DNA of 64,000 nucleotides from JACMLX01 sp040384325 (GCA_040384325.1 JAZKJL010000006.1:186001-250000), one strand, 5' to 3'. Shown: positions 1-9,368, counted from the stretch's first letter. The notes: generated from the letters alone by a model not told the origin. Numbers and translations: made by a program.

Positions 1-259
1 GCCGCAGTCCGCACGAACCCAGCGCACTGGGCGCGTCAGGGCTGCGCGCCTGCTGGCTGCAAACGTTGCAGGGTCAAGCGTAACGTCGCTGCGGCCGTGC
101 CCGGTGGGCGAGTCGGTCAGGAACATTTGCCTGTACCCGGAGCTTACTGGCGTGCGCCGGTCCCGCGGATAGCGTGACCAGCGTACGGTTGCTCACCGGT
201 GAGCAGCGTCCAGCACCGCGGACGTGGGCGGTGCGACAGTCACGCAGATGGAGCAGAGC

Positions 260-1813
260 ATGTCGGCAACGCTCGAGCAGGACGGCATCGCGACCGTCCC
301 CAGCGCAGCACATCGGATGCGGATGACCATCCCGATCCGGTCGCGGTACGAGAACTGGATCAACGGTGCGTATTCGGCACCGGCGAAGGGGCAGTATTTC
401 AGCAACCCCAGCCCGGTCACCGGACAGCACCTGTGCGACGTCGCACGCGGCACGGCGGACGACATCGAACGTGCGCTGGATGCGGCGCACGCCGCCTTCA
501 AGACGTGGGGGAAGACAGCCGCTGCCGAGCGCGCCAACATCCTCAACAAGATCGCCGATCGCGTGGAAGCGAACCTCGAGGCGCTGGCCGTGATCGAGAC
601 CATCGACAACGGCAAGCCGATCCGCGAGACGATGGCCGCCGACCTGCCGCTGGTGATCGATCACTTCCGCTACTTCGCGGGCGTGATCCGGGCGCAGGAA
701 GGCAGCCTGTCGCAGCTCGACGACGACACGGTGGCCTACCACTTCAACGAGCCGCTCGGCGTGGTGGGACAGATCATCCCGTGGAACTTCCCGTTGCTGA
801 TGGCGACGTGGAAGCTGGCGCCGGCGCTGGCGGCGGGAAACTGCGTGGTGCTGAAGCCCGCCGAGCAGACGCCGGTGAGCATCATGGCGTTCATGGAGCT
901 GGTCGCCGACCTGCTGCCGCCGGGTGTGGTGAACATCGTGCAGGGCTTCGGCATCGAGGCCGGCAAGCCGCTCGCGAGCAGCAACCGCATCGCCAAGATC
1001 GCGTTCACCGGTGAGACGACGACCGGTCGCCTGATCATGCAGTACGCGTCGGAGAACCTGATCCCGGTGACGCTGGAGCTCGGCGGCAAGAGCCCGAACA
1101 TCTTCTTCGCCGACGTGATGGACGCCGACGATGATTTCTTCGACAAGGCGCTCGAGGGCTTCGGGATGTTCGCGCTCAACCAGGGTGAGGTCTGCACCTG
1201 TCCGTCGCGCGCGCTGGTGCAGGAGTCGATCTACGATGCCTTCATGGAGCGTGCGACGGCGCGCGTGGCGGCGTTCAAGCTCGGCCATCCGCTCGACACC
1301 GCGACGCAGGTCGGTGCCCAGGCCTCGAACGACCAGCTGGAGAAGATCCTCAGCTACTTCGACATCGGCCGCGCGGAAGGTGCCACGGTGCGCATCGGCG
1401 GCGAGCGCTTCATGCAGGAGGGTGAACTGAAGGACGGCTACTACGTGAAGCCGACCATCTTCGAGGGGAAGAACAGCATGCGTGTCTTCCAGGAGGAGAT
1501 CTTCGGCCCGGTGGTGTCGGTGACGAAGTTCAAGGACGAGGCGGACGCGCTGCACATCGCCAACGACACGCTGTACGGCCTTGGCGCCGGTGTCTGGACG
1601 CGCAACATCAACACCGCGTATCGCTTCGGCCGCAGCATCCAGGCGGGTCGCGTCTGGACGAACTGCTACCACGCCTACCCGGCGCATGCGGCGTTCGGCG
1701 GCTACAAGCAGAGCGGCATCGGGCGTGAGAATCACCTCAAGATGCTGAACCACTACCAGCAGACGAAGAACATGCTGGTGAGCTACAGCCCGAAGGCGCT
1801 CGGGTTCTTCTGA
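260..1813 (+). CDS. NAD-dependent aldehyde dehydrogenase (ExaC/AldB-like)
   Basis: About 517 aa, the usual length for the aldehyde dehydrogenase superfamily, which oxidises aldehydes to acids with NAD(P)+ in the cytoplasm. Visible family signatures are IIPWNFPLLM (cofactor domain), LELGGKSPN carrying the general-base Glu, and NQGEVCTCPSR carrying the catalytic Cys (about residue 312), followed by EEIFGPV. The N-terminus (RYENWINGAYSAP) resembles the ExaC/AldB acetaldehyde dehydrogenase group. An in-frame ATG lies at 224 and another at 248; I prefer 260 because GGAG sits six bases before it. The next gene encodes a DUF779 protein, a common partner of this ALDH group. An inverted-repeat element separates the two genes. 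Family assignment is firm; the substrate is inferred. Confidence 0.93.
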   Translation: MSATLEQDGIATVPSAAHRMRMTIPIRSRYENWINGAYSAPAKGQYFSNPSPVTGQHLCDVARGTADDIERALDAAHAAFKTWGKTAAAERANILNKIADRVEANLEALAVIETIDNGKPIRETMAADLPLVIDHFRYFAGVIRAQEGSLSQLDDDTVAYHFNEPLGVVGQIIPWNFPLLMATWKLAPALAAGNCVVLKPAEQTPVSIMAFMELVADLLPPGVVNIVQGFGIEAGKPLASSNRIAKIAFTGETTTGRLIMQYASENLIPVTLELGGKSPNIFFADVMDADDDFFDKALEGFGMFALNQGEVCTCPSRALVQESIYDAFMERATARVAAFKLGHPLDTATQVGAQASNDQLEKILSYFDIGRAEGATVRIGGERFMQEGELKDGYYVKPTIFEGKNSMRVFQEEIFGPVVSVTKFKDEADALHIANDTLYGLGAGVWTRNINTAYRFGRSIQAGRVWTNCYHAYPAHAAFGGYKQSGIGRENHLKMLNHYQQTKNMLVSYSPKALGFF

Positions 1814-1825
1814 GCGCCATCGGAC

Positions 1826-2010
1826 GAGCAACTGCTTGACGCAAGGACGCGAAGGCGCGGAGTCGCAAGGAACAGCAAAGTGGCAGGGGGTGGCGGCGCA
1901 TTACGTACGCGCGATGCTGGCATCGGAGTGTCCGGTCACGCATCTCACTCTTGAAGCATTTCTCCTTGCGGCTTTGCGCCTTCGCGGCTTTGCGTCAGGT
2001 TGTTGCAGTT
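1826..2010. repeat. Inverted-repeat element with GACGCAA-type ends
   Basis: Two imperfect arms face each other: about 1834-1874 (TGACGCAAGGACGCGAAGG onward) and about 1961-2007 (the reverse complement, reading TGACGCAAAGCCGCGAAGG onward). About 86 bp lie between them. The same 19-base end, GAGCAACTGCTTGACGCAA, occurs at 1826-1844 and, inverted, at 19176-19194, so this is a repeated element rather than a chance hairpin. It fills the gap between the aldehyde dehydrogenase and DUF779 genes. No protein of its own is evident. It could be a miniature non-autonomous element or a structured RNA/terminator. Confidence 0.7.
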
Positions 2011-2050
2011 TGCACATGCTTGAACGGAACCCATCGTCTTCCAAGGTGGC

Positions 2051-2455
2051 ATGATGGCAGAGCGGGTGGACAACACGCCGGAAGCGGCGGCGATGATCGA
2101 CAAGCTGGTGGCGCAGCATGGACCGGTGCTGTTTCACCAGTCCGGCGGCTGCTGCGACGGCAGTGCGCCGATGTGCTATCAGCGCGGGGAGTTCAAGATC
2201 GGGGCGCGCGACGTGCTGCTGGGCGTGATCCATGGCGACACGCCGGTGTACATCGGTGCCGCGCAGTTCGAGTACTGGCAGCACACCCGCCTCACCATCG
2301 ACGTGGTGCCGGGGCGCGGAGCGGGATTTTCGCTGGAGGCACCGGAAGGGGTGCGTTTCCTGACGCGGTCGCGGCTGTTCACCGACGAGGAATCGGTGGA
2401 GATGCTGCTCGCCGGACCGCCACTGCGTGGTCCGGAGGCGGCGGGGCTGGTCTGA
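2051..2455 (+). CDS. DUF779 domain protein
   Basis: 134 aa. The sequence matches the DUF779 family, recognisable by the cysteine motif GGCCDGSAPMCY near residue 33 and by VYIGAAQFEYW. The function of the family is unknown. Its genes very often sit next to ExaC/AldB-type aldehyde dehydrogenases, as here. The paired cysteines could bind metal or act in redox chemistry, but this is speculation. Two adjacent ATG codons (2051 and 2054) follow AAGGTGG. The repeat element between this gene and the dehydrogenase may carry its promoter or attenuate read-through. Confidence 0.88.
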   Translation: MMAERVDNTPEAAAMIDKLVAQHGPVLFHQSGGCCDGSAPMCYQRGEFKIGARDVLLGVIHGDTPVYIGAAQFEYWQHTRLTIDVVPGRGAGFSLEAPEGVRFLTRSRLFTDEESVEMLLAGPPLRGPEAAGLV

Positions 2456-2573
2456 GCTCGTCAGGGCGCGGTGCGCTGCGTTCGCTCCGGTCGCGCCCGG
2501 TTTGGGTGGAGCGGGGGGACGGGCTGATGTAGGCTTGGGGCTTCGTGTCGCCACTCCATCCCTGCCGATCGCC

Positions 2574-3650
2574 GTGAATTCTGCACCGTTCCACGTTCCG
2601 ACCCACGCCGTGCGCCGATGCGCCGCGCTCGCGTTGCTGCTGCTGCCGGCCCTGAGCCAGGCTCAGCGCACCACGCCGAAGAAGCCGGCCACGCGGACGT
2701 CGAGCGCCGCCGGCACACAGGACACCACACCGAAACGCGTGCGCCCGCCCGCCCGGCCGCCAGTGATGCGCGGTCGCACCGCCTCCGACAGTTCGGCGAT
2801 CGCCTCACTCGATCGCGATTCGGTGGGCGACACGCGCTGGCCCGTGCAGACGCCACCCTACGCGGCCGGAGCCTTGCTGCCGGGACATCGCATCGTGGCG
2901 TTCTACGGCAATCCGCTCTCACGACGCATGGGGATCCTCGGTGAACTCGACCCGGAGCCGATGCTGGCGCGGCTGGAACGCGAAGTGGCCGCGTGGCGCG
3001 CCGCCGATCCTTCCACGCCGGTGCTGCCGGCCTTGCACCTCATCGCGACGGTGGCGCAGGGATCGGCCGGTCGCGACGGCAAGTGGCGCGCGCGCATGAG
3101 TGACTCGCTGATCGCGAAGGTGATTCGCTGGGCCGAGTCGCGGAATGCGATCGTGTTCCTCGACATCCAGGTGGCGAAGAGCACCATCCAGGCCGAGCTG
3201 CCGCCGCTGATGAAGTGGCTGGAGCGGCCGAACGTGCATCTCGGCATCGACCCGGAGTTCTCGATGAAGGATGGCTCGAATCCGGGCCGTCGCGTGGGCA
3301 CCTACGATGCGCGCGACATCAACTGGGTGCAGGACCAGATGTCGGAACTGATCAAGCGCCGCAACCTGCCGCCGAAGATCCTGGTGGTGCATCGCTACAC
3401 CCGCCCGATGGTCACCAACTACCGCAACATCCGCTTCGATCCGCACGTGCAGGTGGTGATGCACATGGATGGCTGGGGCACGCCGCCGGTGAAGATCTCG
3501 AGCTTTCGCGCGTACATCCAGTCGGAGCCGGTGCAGTTCGCGGGGTTCAAGCTGTTCTACAAGAATGACGTGCGCGGCCGATCGAAGATGATGCTGCCGG
3601 GTGAAGTGCTGCGACTCTGGCCGAAGCCGTTGTACATCCAGTACCAGTGA
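2574..3650 (+). CDS. Secreted protein of unknown function
   Basis: Roughly 346-358 aa depending on the start. I see a signal peptide (RRCAALALLLLPALSQAQ), then a Pro/Thr/Arg-rich linker of about 70 residues, then a globular domain starting at LLPGHRIVAFYGNP. That domain has alternating strand/helix character (VFLDIQVAKS, LGIDPEFSM, KILVVHRYT, VQVVMHMDGWG), compatible with a TIM-barrel hydrolase fold, but I do not recognise the family. The start is uncertain: GTG codons at 2574 and 2610 are both in frame and neither has a good ribosome site. It converges with the BNR hydrolase gene across a palindrome-rich gap. Confidence 0.7.
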   Translation: MNSAPFHVPTHAVRRCAALALLLLPALSQAQRTTPKKPATRTSSAAGTQDTTPKRVRPPARPPVMRGRTASDSSAIASLDRDSVGDTRWPVQTPPYAAGALLPGHRIVAFYGNPLSRRMGILGELDPEPMLARLEREVAAWRAADPSTPVLPALHLIATVAQGSAGRDGKWRARMSDSLIAKVIRWAESRNAIVFLDIQVAKSTIQAELPPLMKWLERPNVHLGIDPEFSMKDGSNPGRRVGTYDARDINWVQDQMSELIKRRNLPPKILVVHRYTRPMVTNYRNIRFDPHVQVVMHMDGWGTPPVKISSFRAYIQSEPVQFAGFKLFYKNDVRGRSKMMLPGEVLRLWPKPLYIQYQ

Positions 3651-3704
3651 GAGCGAAAGCGCCACGCGCTCGGTGACGGTGCAAGCGCAGAACGTGCAGA
3701 ACGT

Positions 3705-3746
3705 GCAGAACGGGGACAGTGCAGAACGCAGAACGGGGACAGTGCA
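3705..3746 (+). repeat. 19-bp direct repeat beside the palindrome
   Basis: The 19-base unit GCAGAACGGGGACAGTGCA occurs at 3705-3723 and again at 3728-3746. The second copy runs into the left arm of the perfect palindrome at 3730-3785. Shorter GTGCAGAAC units precede it (from about 3694), so the block looks like local tandem expansion of one motif. Confidence 0.85.
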
Positions 3747-3785
3747 CGAAATGCGCGAGCGCATTTCGTGCACTGTCCCCGTTCT
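3730..3785. repeat. Perfect 27-bp palindrome, REP-like
   Basis: Arms at 3730-3756 and 3759-3785 are perfectly complementary with a 2-base centre. They contain GGGGACAGTGCACGAAAT and its complement. The element lies between the ends of two convergent genes, so as RNA it would form a long hairpin that could act as a bidirectional terminator, although no U-run follows. The core GACAGTGCAC is shared with the palindrome at 45344-45394, which points to a dispersed REP-type family, perhaps moved by a tyrosine transposase encoded elsewhere. Confidence 0.85.
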
Positions 3786-3803
3786 CGTTGTGCTCAGAAA
3801 GCG

Positions 3804-6800
3804 TCAGGGAATGACGGCCGTGGTGTTGATCCGCGACAGGGCATCGAGGCGCTTGGTGATGGCCGCCAACTCGGCCTTCAGCGTCACCAGCCGCTGCGAG
3901 GCGTCGCGCGGAATCCGCTGGTCGGAGCCGAGCGTCATGTTGTACAGATACTCGAGCTGTGCCACCAGCTTCGGCGCCTGGTAGCGTCCCTCGGCGGTCT
4001 CCAACGCGCGCACGATGTCCTCCGATTCACGCAGCATCGGGGCGCCGCGTGACTGCATCTGCGTGCGCACTTCACGCGCACGGGCGGCCACCTTGCGTGC
4101 ATCCTCGATCGCGGCACGCACGGCGAGTTCATGCCGTTCCTGTGCCACCAGGATCGGGTCGGTGATGCCATCCACGCGCACACGCGGGTCGGCCTGCACC
4201 ACCAGTGGCTGCGTGAGCGTGTCGCCATCGACGATCAGGCGCACCGCATATCGCCCCGGTGCGACCATCGGTCCGCGACCACCGGGCGTGGCGGCGTGCA
4301 TCAGGTCCCACGTGAAGCGATTGCCACCGACGTTGTCGGTGATGGCGGTGCCGGCGGTCGTGCGGCCGCGCGGGGCACGCATCGCCTGCTCGGTGGTGGT
4401 GCGCGTCGTCGCACCGGCGGTGGTGAAGCTGCGCACCATCGCACCGGCGGCCGAGCGGATCTCGATCACCGGCGCACTGGTCGGCGTGCTGCCGAGCCAG
4501 TAGTTGATCGTCGCGCCCGCGGCGGGGTATTCCGGCGTGCTGCTGGAAGCCGGCGATCCCGCGTGACGCCAGCGGATCGCGGCGCGCGGTGCATGCAGCA
4601 CCGCCTTCTTCGCCACGTTCGCATCGGCGTACTGCACCAGCGGCGTCAGGTCGTCGAGAATCCAGAAGCCGCGACCCATCGTCGACAACACCAGGTCACG
4701 ACGCTGCAGCTTGATGTCGGTGATCGGTGTCACCGGCAGGTTGAGCTGCATCTGCGACCACGACGCGCCGTCGTTGTTGCTGACGTAGAAACCGAACTCG
4801 GTGCCGAGGTAGAGCAGTCCCTGGCGATCCGGATCCTCGCGCAGCACGCGCGTCGGCGTGTCGTCGGGCACGCCATTGGTGCCGGTGGTGAGCCGCGTCC
4901 AGGTGCGGCCGTAGTCGGTGGTGCGATAGGCGTACGGCTTGAAGTCGCCGAGCAGGTAACGATAGACGGCGACATAGGCGGTGCCTTTCCGGTGCCGCGA
5001 CACGTCGATCTGCTGCACGCGGCCGCCCGGCGGAAGGTCGGGCGGGGTCACCTTCGTCCAACTCGCACCGTTGTTGCGCGTCACATGGATCGGGCCGTCG
5101 TTGGCGCCGGTCCAGATGACACCCGGCTCGATCGGCGACTCGCGGATGGCGTAGAGCGTGGAGTAGAACTCCTCACCGGTCACGTCACGCGTGATCGGGC
5201 CACCGCTCACGCCCTGCGTCTGCGGCGTGTTGGCGGTGAGGTCGGGTGACATGCGCTCCCAGGTGACCCCGTCATCACGTGAGCGATGCAGGAACTGCGA
5301 GCCGAAATACACCGTGCCGCGCGTGTGCGGCGAGACGTCCATCGGCGACACGCGCTGGAAGCGATAGATCAGGTCCTTGGGGTCGTTGCCGTACAGCGAC
5401 TGCGCACCGACCCACGAATTCTGCTCCTGTCCGGTCACCATGTGGAGGCGCGAGAACTGTCCCTTGCAGGCGCCGTAGACGACGTCCTTGTTCCACGGGC
5501 TGGGGACGATCGGTCCGGTCTCGCAGCCCGGGCCCTGCATCCAGTACTGTGCCGGCAGGTCGGGCCGGCTGCTGAAGAGCGGCAGCGACGGCACGATCAC
5601 GGTGGTGTTGTCCTGCTGCGCACCGTAGACGCGGTACGGATAGTTGTCATCGAGGAACACCTGGTAAAGTTCCGAGGTGCTCTGGTTGTACTGCGTGCTC
5701 CAGGTGCGCGCGCCATCGATGGAGACGTTGGCGCCGCCGTCGTTCGACTGGACGAGGATGTTCGGGTCGGTGGGATTGAACCAGATGTCGTGGTTGTCCC
5801 CGTGCGGCGTGCTGACGGCGGCGAACGTCTTGGCGCCGTCGGTGCTCTTCCACATCGTCTCGTTCTGGACCCACACGTTGTCGGCGTTGGTCGGGTCGAC
5901 GTCGATGTTGGTGTAGTAGAACGGGCGCAGCAGCAGTGCGTTCATGTCGGTGGTGCGCGTCCAGCTGTCGCCGGCATCGTCGGAGACGTACACGCCCGCC
6001 TTCGGTCGCTCGGCCTCCATCAGGACGTAGACGCGGCGTGGTGCGGCAGCGGAGACGGCCAGGTTCGACTTGCCGATGATGCCGGTGGGCAAACCGCCGG
6101 CGAGCTTGGTCCAGGTGGTGCCGCCGTCGGTGGAGCGATAGATGCCGCCGTCATCCTTGCTGCCGGACACGATAGACCAGGGCCGCCGCACGCCGTACCA
6201 GGCCGCCGCGTAGAGCGTGTTCGGATCGTCGGGCTTGGCGACGATGTCGGTGATGCCCGTGGAGTCGTTCACGAACAACATCTTCTCCCACGTCTCGCCA
6301 CCGTTGATGGTGCGATACACGCCGCGATCCTTGGTGGCCGCGAACGGCAGGCCCTGCGCCGCCACCAGTGCGATGTCGGGATTGGTCGGGTTGATGACGA
6401 TCGCCGCGATCTGGCCCACGTCGCGCAGGCCGCGGAACGTCCACGACTTGCCGGCGTCGTTGGAGCGGTAGATGCCCCGGCCGACGATGACGTTCGAGCG
6501 GATGCCGTCGGAGCCGGTGCCGACCCAGACCACGTCGGGATTCGACGGCGCGACACGGATCGCGCCGATCGATCCGGTGGAGAACGCGCCATCCGACACG
6601 TTGCTCCAGTTCTGTCCCGCGTCCACCGTCTTCCAGACACCACCGCCGGTGGCGCCGAAGTAGAACTCGTGCTTGCGCTGCGGCACGCCGGCCACCGTGG
6701 TCGCGCGGCCGCCGCGGAACGGGCCGATGTTGCGGAAGCGGAGCGCCTGCGCGGCTCGGCCATCGAGGCCGCCGAGCGCCGGCTGGGCGAACAGGGGCTG

Positions 6801-6857
6801 GAGCGCGAGGATGCCGAGGGTGGCGACGCGCAGGGCGGTGCGGACGGGTCGATGCAT
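3804..6857 (-). CDS. Secreted sortilin/BNR-repeat glycosyl-hydrolase-like protein
   Basis: 1017 aa. It starts with a signal peptide (MHRPVRTALRVATLGILALQ, then PLFAQ) followed by ALRFRNIGPFRGGR, the usual opening of the VPS10/sortilin-type family annotated as 'glycosyl hydrolase' in Gemmatimonadota and Bacteroidota. Many Asp-box (BNR) turns follow, such as SNDAGKSWTF, STDGGTTWTKL, SDDAGDSWTR and TTDYGRTWTRL, indicating one or two beta-propellers. The last ~250 residues include a possible Ig-like region and an alpha-helical tail. I chose the ATG at 6857 because it gives a clean signal peptide; upstream in-frame codons look non-coding. No catalytic residues can be assigned. It probably acts outside the cytoplasm; the substrate is unknown. 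Confidence 0.87.
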   Translation of the reverse strand: MHRPVRTALRVATLGILALQPLFAQPALGGLDGRAAQALRFRNIGPFRGGRATTVAGVPQRKHEFYFGATGGGVWKTVDAGQNWSNVSDGAFSTGSIGAIRVAPSNPDVVWVGTGSDGIRSNVIVGRGIYRSNDAGKSWTFRGLRDVGQIAAIVINPTNPDIALVAAQGLPFAATKDRGVYRTINGGETWEKMLFVNDSTGITDIVAKPDDPNTLYAAAWYGVRRPWSIVSGSKDDGGIYRSTDGGTTWTKLAGGLPTGIIGKSNLAVSAAAPRRVYVLMEAERPKAGVYVSDDAGDSWTRTTDMNALLLRPFYYTNIDVDPTNADNVWVQNETMWKSTDGAKTFAAVSTPHGDNHDIWFNPTDPNILVQSNDGGANVSIDGARTWSTQYNQSTSELYQVFLDDNYPYRVYGAQQDNTTVIVPSLPLFSSRPDLPAQYWMQGPGCETGPIVPSPWNKDVVYGACKGQFSRLHMVTGQEQNSWVGAQSLYGNDPKDLIYRFQRVSPMDVSPHTRGTVYFGSQFLHRSRDDGVTWERMSPDLTANTPQTQGVSGGPITRDVTGEEFYSTLYAIRESPIEPGVIWTGANDGPIHVTRNNGASWTKVTPPDLPPGGRVQQIDVSRHRKGTAYVAVYRYLLGDFKPYAYRTTDYGRTWTRLTTGTNGVPDDTPTRVLREDPDRQGLLYLGTEFGFYVSNNDGASWSQMQLNLPVTPITDIKLQRRDLVLSTMGRGFWILDDLTPLVQYADANVAKKAVLHAPRAAIRWRHAGSPASSSTPEYPAAGATINYWLGSTPTSAPVIEIRSAAGAMVRSFTTAGATTRTTTEQAMRAPRGRTTAGTAITDNVGGNRFTWDLMHAATPGGRGPMVAPGRYAVRLIVDGDTLTQPLVVQADPRVRVDGITDPILVAQERHELAVRAAIEDARKVAARAREVRTQMQSRGAPMLRESEDIVRALETAEGRYQAPKLVAQLEYLYNMTLGSDQRIPRDASQRLVTLKAELAAITKRLDALSRINTTAVIP

Positions 6858-6958
6858 GGCGGAGGGCGCTGGAGGGACGAGTGACCGAAATAGTCTACGC
6901 AGCCGCGCCGCGAAGCGCTCCGTGCAGGAGCGGGCCGGTCGCGGGGTGCGCCGCGGTG

Positions 6959-8344
6959 CTAGAGCTGGCCCGTGGAGCCCCAGCTGGTGAGCGACTCGCG
7001 GTACGCCGGATCCTGGTAGCGATCGAGGCGGAAGGCCGAGTGGTACGTGGGTAACGTGCCGCCGGTGAGCTGCAGCGCGATCAATTCCCCGGCGGCCGGC
7101 GCGGCCATCAGGCCATAGCCCGAGAGGGCGGCGTTGATCCACGCGCCCTCGACCGGCGTCGGCCCGATCAGCGGCCGGTTCTCCTCGGTCTTCGTGTAGT
7201 AGCCACCGTCGACGTGGACCGGCGGCAGGCGATCGAGATACCGCTCCAGTCCCGGTGCGAGGCGCACCATGCCGCGCATCACGACCTCCGGATAGAACGG
7301 ATCGTCGGGCAACGGCAGTTCGGGGAGATCGAAGCGGTGCGCGTTGTGATAGTCCCACAGCATCAGCACCGTCTGGTTACCGCGGTACCCTTCGGGGCGC
7401 AGGTGAATGCCGGCCGGCAGCGGCTCGGTGAGCCAGCGCGTGGTGTCGTCAGCGGCCAGGTCGGCGCGTTCGTCGTCGGACCACGGCAACTGCTGCGCAT
7501 CGTCGAGGATCACCAACCCGGTGTTGCGATCCACCACGCCGAGTGTGTCCTCGAACGCGACCTTGAGGTGCATCTCCGAGAAGAGCGGGACATCGACACC
7601 GGTGAGGGCGGCCAGCTGCCTCGCGAACGGGCCGGCGCAGTTCACCAGCACGGGCGTGGCGATCGTCACGTCGGAGCGGTCAGCGGTGGCCACACGCACC
7701 GAGCGCACGCGCCCGCCGGTGACATCCACACCCGTCACACGACCGGAGAACACTTCCACGCCCAGCGCCTTCGCCTCCTCGAGCAAGTACATGCCGAGCT
7801 GCTGTCCGCTCATCCAGCCACACCGCCGTGCGTGGAGCACGGCGATCACGTCCGGGGCGAGGAACGGGAAGTGGGCGTGGATCGCGTCCGGGTCGAGGAA
7901 CAGATCGGCACCGGTCGGATGATCGCGATAGCCGGTGTGCCGACTGGGCTGGTACGCCTCGGCCTCCGCCATGGTGCGGTAGATCCGCAGGTCACCGGCG
8001 CCCTGTCGACTGGCCAGCATCGCATCGTCCATGAACTGCGCCGCCTTCGCCGCATCGGCGGTGGCGTACAGGTAGCCACGACGGTTGAGGAGGAAGCGAT
8101 CGTCGCTGGCGTCGGCCCATGACTCCAGCAGGTCGATGCTGCGGTTCATGAACCGCACCATGGCATCGTCGGGACCGGGCCACCAGTTGCGATAGGCTTC
8201 GGTGGACTTGTCGCTGGTGAGCGTCAGCGGCGGCAGGTCGTCGACGATGGTGATGCCGCGCACACCGCGCTGCGCGAGCGCGTGTGCGGTGGCGATCCCC
8301 GCGATGCCCGCGCCACAGATGACGATCTCGCTGGTCCTGGTCAT
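6959..8344 (-). CDS. FAD-dependent oxidoreductase (DAO family)
   Basis: 461 aa. The N-terminal Rossmann motif GAGIAGIATAHAL binds FAD. The downstream segments STEAYRNWWPGPD and the C-terminal GGYYTKTEENRPLIGPTPVEG, with GLMAAPAAGELIA, fit the D-amino-acid/sarcosine/glycine oxidase fold (DAO). The substrate cannot be deduced. I start at the ATG at 8344, 11 codons inside the longest frame, because the flavin motif then lies about 10 residues from the N-terminus as usual. It lies 37 bp downstream of a kinase gene on the same strand and 101 bp upstream of the BNR hydrolase, so the three may be co-transcribed. Confidence 0.88.
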   Translation of the reverse strand: MTRTSEIVICGAGIAGIATAHALAQRGVRGITIVDDLPPLTLTSDKSTEAYRNWWPGPDDAMVRFMNRSIDLLESWADASDDRFLLNRRGYLYATADAAKAAQFMDDAMLASRQGAGDLRIYRTMAEAEAYQPSRHTGYRDHPTGADLFLDPDAIHAHFPFLAPDVIAVLHARRCGWMSGQQLGMYLLEEAKALGVEVFSGRVTGVDVTGGRVRSVRVATADRSDVTIATPVLVNCAGPFARQLAALTGVDVPLFSEMHLKVAFEDTLGVVDRNTGLVILDDAQQLPWSDDERADLAADDTTRWLTEPLPAGIHLRPEGYRGNQTVLMLWDYHNAHRFDLPELPLPDDPFYPEVVMRGMVRLAPGLERYLDRLPPVHVDGGYYTKTEENRPLIGPTPVEGAWINAALSGYGLMAAPAAGELIALQLTGGTLPTYHSAFRLDRYQDPAYRESLTSWGSTGQL

Positions 8345-8381
8345 GCGCGGAAGGATAGCGACCGCGACCAGCGCCATCCGC

Positions 8382-9368
8382 TCAGCGCCGGAGGTAGAGC
8401 ACCGTCATCAGCAGCGCCACCAGCATCGCCACGCCGGCGATCGTCCACGGCACCCAGAACGGTGCGCTGGCCATCGTGTCCACCACCGGACCGCGACCGG
8501 AGATGCGCGTGGTGCCTGTCTCGCCCAGCATCTGCACCACGTCGTCACCGGTGGCCGGCCGATCTGCGGGTCGCTTCTCAAGCATGCGCATCACGGTGGC
8601 TTCGAGTCGCTTCGGCACGTCGGGACGCCGCGCCGCGATCGGTTCCGGCTTCCGCGTGGCATGCGCCTCGATCACGACTTCCGGAGACCGGCTGGCGAAG
8701 GGCGGGTGGCCGGTGATCATCTCGTACGCCACCACGCCCAGCGCGTAGAGGTCGGCACGATGATCGAGCGACGGGTCGCCGGCAGCCTGCTCCGGTGCCA
8801 CGTACATCGGCGTGCCCAACGACATGCCGCTCTGCGTGATCCGCAACTGGTCGCTGTCGCTGTTGGTGGCCTTCATCAGCGCCTTGCCGATGCCGAAGTC
8901 GAGCACCACCGCCTGGCCATGGAAGAACATCACGTTCTCCGGCTTGATGTCGCGGTGCACCACACCCTCCTCGTGCGCATACGCCAGCGCACGCGCCACC
9001 GCCTCGAGGACAGTGGTGACGTCGCTGATCGGCATCGGTCGCTCGCGGGTCATGCGCTCGCGCAGCGACTCCCCATCCACGAACGGCATCGTGTAGTACA
9101 GGTGGGTGCCGGCGAGGCCCGACGAAAGCAGCGGCACGATGTGCGGATGCTGCAGGCGGGCGGCGAGGCCGATCTCACGACGGAATCGCTCGGCGGACAA
9201 CGAGGCGGTCAGGTCGGGCGCCAGCACCTTGATCACGACCCGTCGCTTGAGCGCCTTCTCGAACGCCACGAACACGCGCGACATGCCACCGCGCGGCAGC
9301 TCCCGCTCGATGACGAACAGGTCATCGAGCGCCGACTGCACCTCGCCCTGCAGGGAATCGTGTTGCAT
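8382..9368 (-). CDS. Ser/Thr protein kinase with a C-terminal membrane anchor
   Basis: 328 aa. It has a Hanks-type kinase domain (about residues 17-270): glycine loop RGGMSRVF, VVIK with catalytic Lys47, VVHRDIKPEN (Asp140), LDFG (Asp157) and YVAPEQA. All catalytic residues are present. The C-terminus has one hydrophobic helix (VPWTIAGVAMLVALLMTVLY) ending LRR, so the kinase domain faces the cytoplasm and there is no extracellular sensor domain. It lies head-to-head with a hybrid histidine kinase gene, suggesting shared regulation. Targets are unknown. Confidence 0.93.
   Translation of the reverse strand: MQHDSLQGEVQSALDDLFVIERELPRGGMSRVFVAFEKALKRRVVIKVLAPDLTASLSAERFRREIGLAARLQHPHIVPLLSSGLAGTHLYYTMPFVDGESLRERMTRERPMPISDVTTVLEAVARALAYAHEEGVVHRDIKPENVMFFHGQAVVLDFGIGKALMKATNSDSDQLRITQSGMSLGTPMYVAPEQAAGDPSLDHRADLYALGVVAYEMITGHPPFASRSPEVVIEAHATRKPEPIAARRPDVPKRLEATVMRMLEKRPADRPATGDDVVQMLGETGTTRISGRGPVVDTMASAPFWVPWTIAGVAMLVALLMTVLYLRR

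Noticed and set aside
52..70. TGGC...TTGCA pair upstream of the aldehyde dehydrogenase as a sigma-54 promoter
   Set aside because: GG and GC are 11 bases apart instead of the required 10, so it does not fit the consensus.
74..1831. Long open frame on the minus strand opposite the aldehyde dehydrogenase
   Set aside because: It is a shadow of the GC-rich coding strand; its translation is Arg/His/Val-rich with no recognisable motif.
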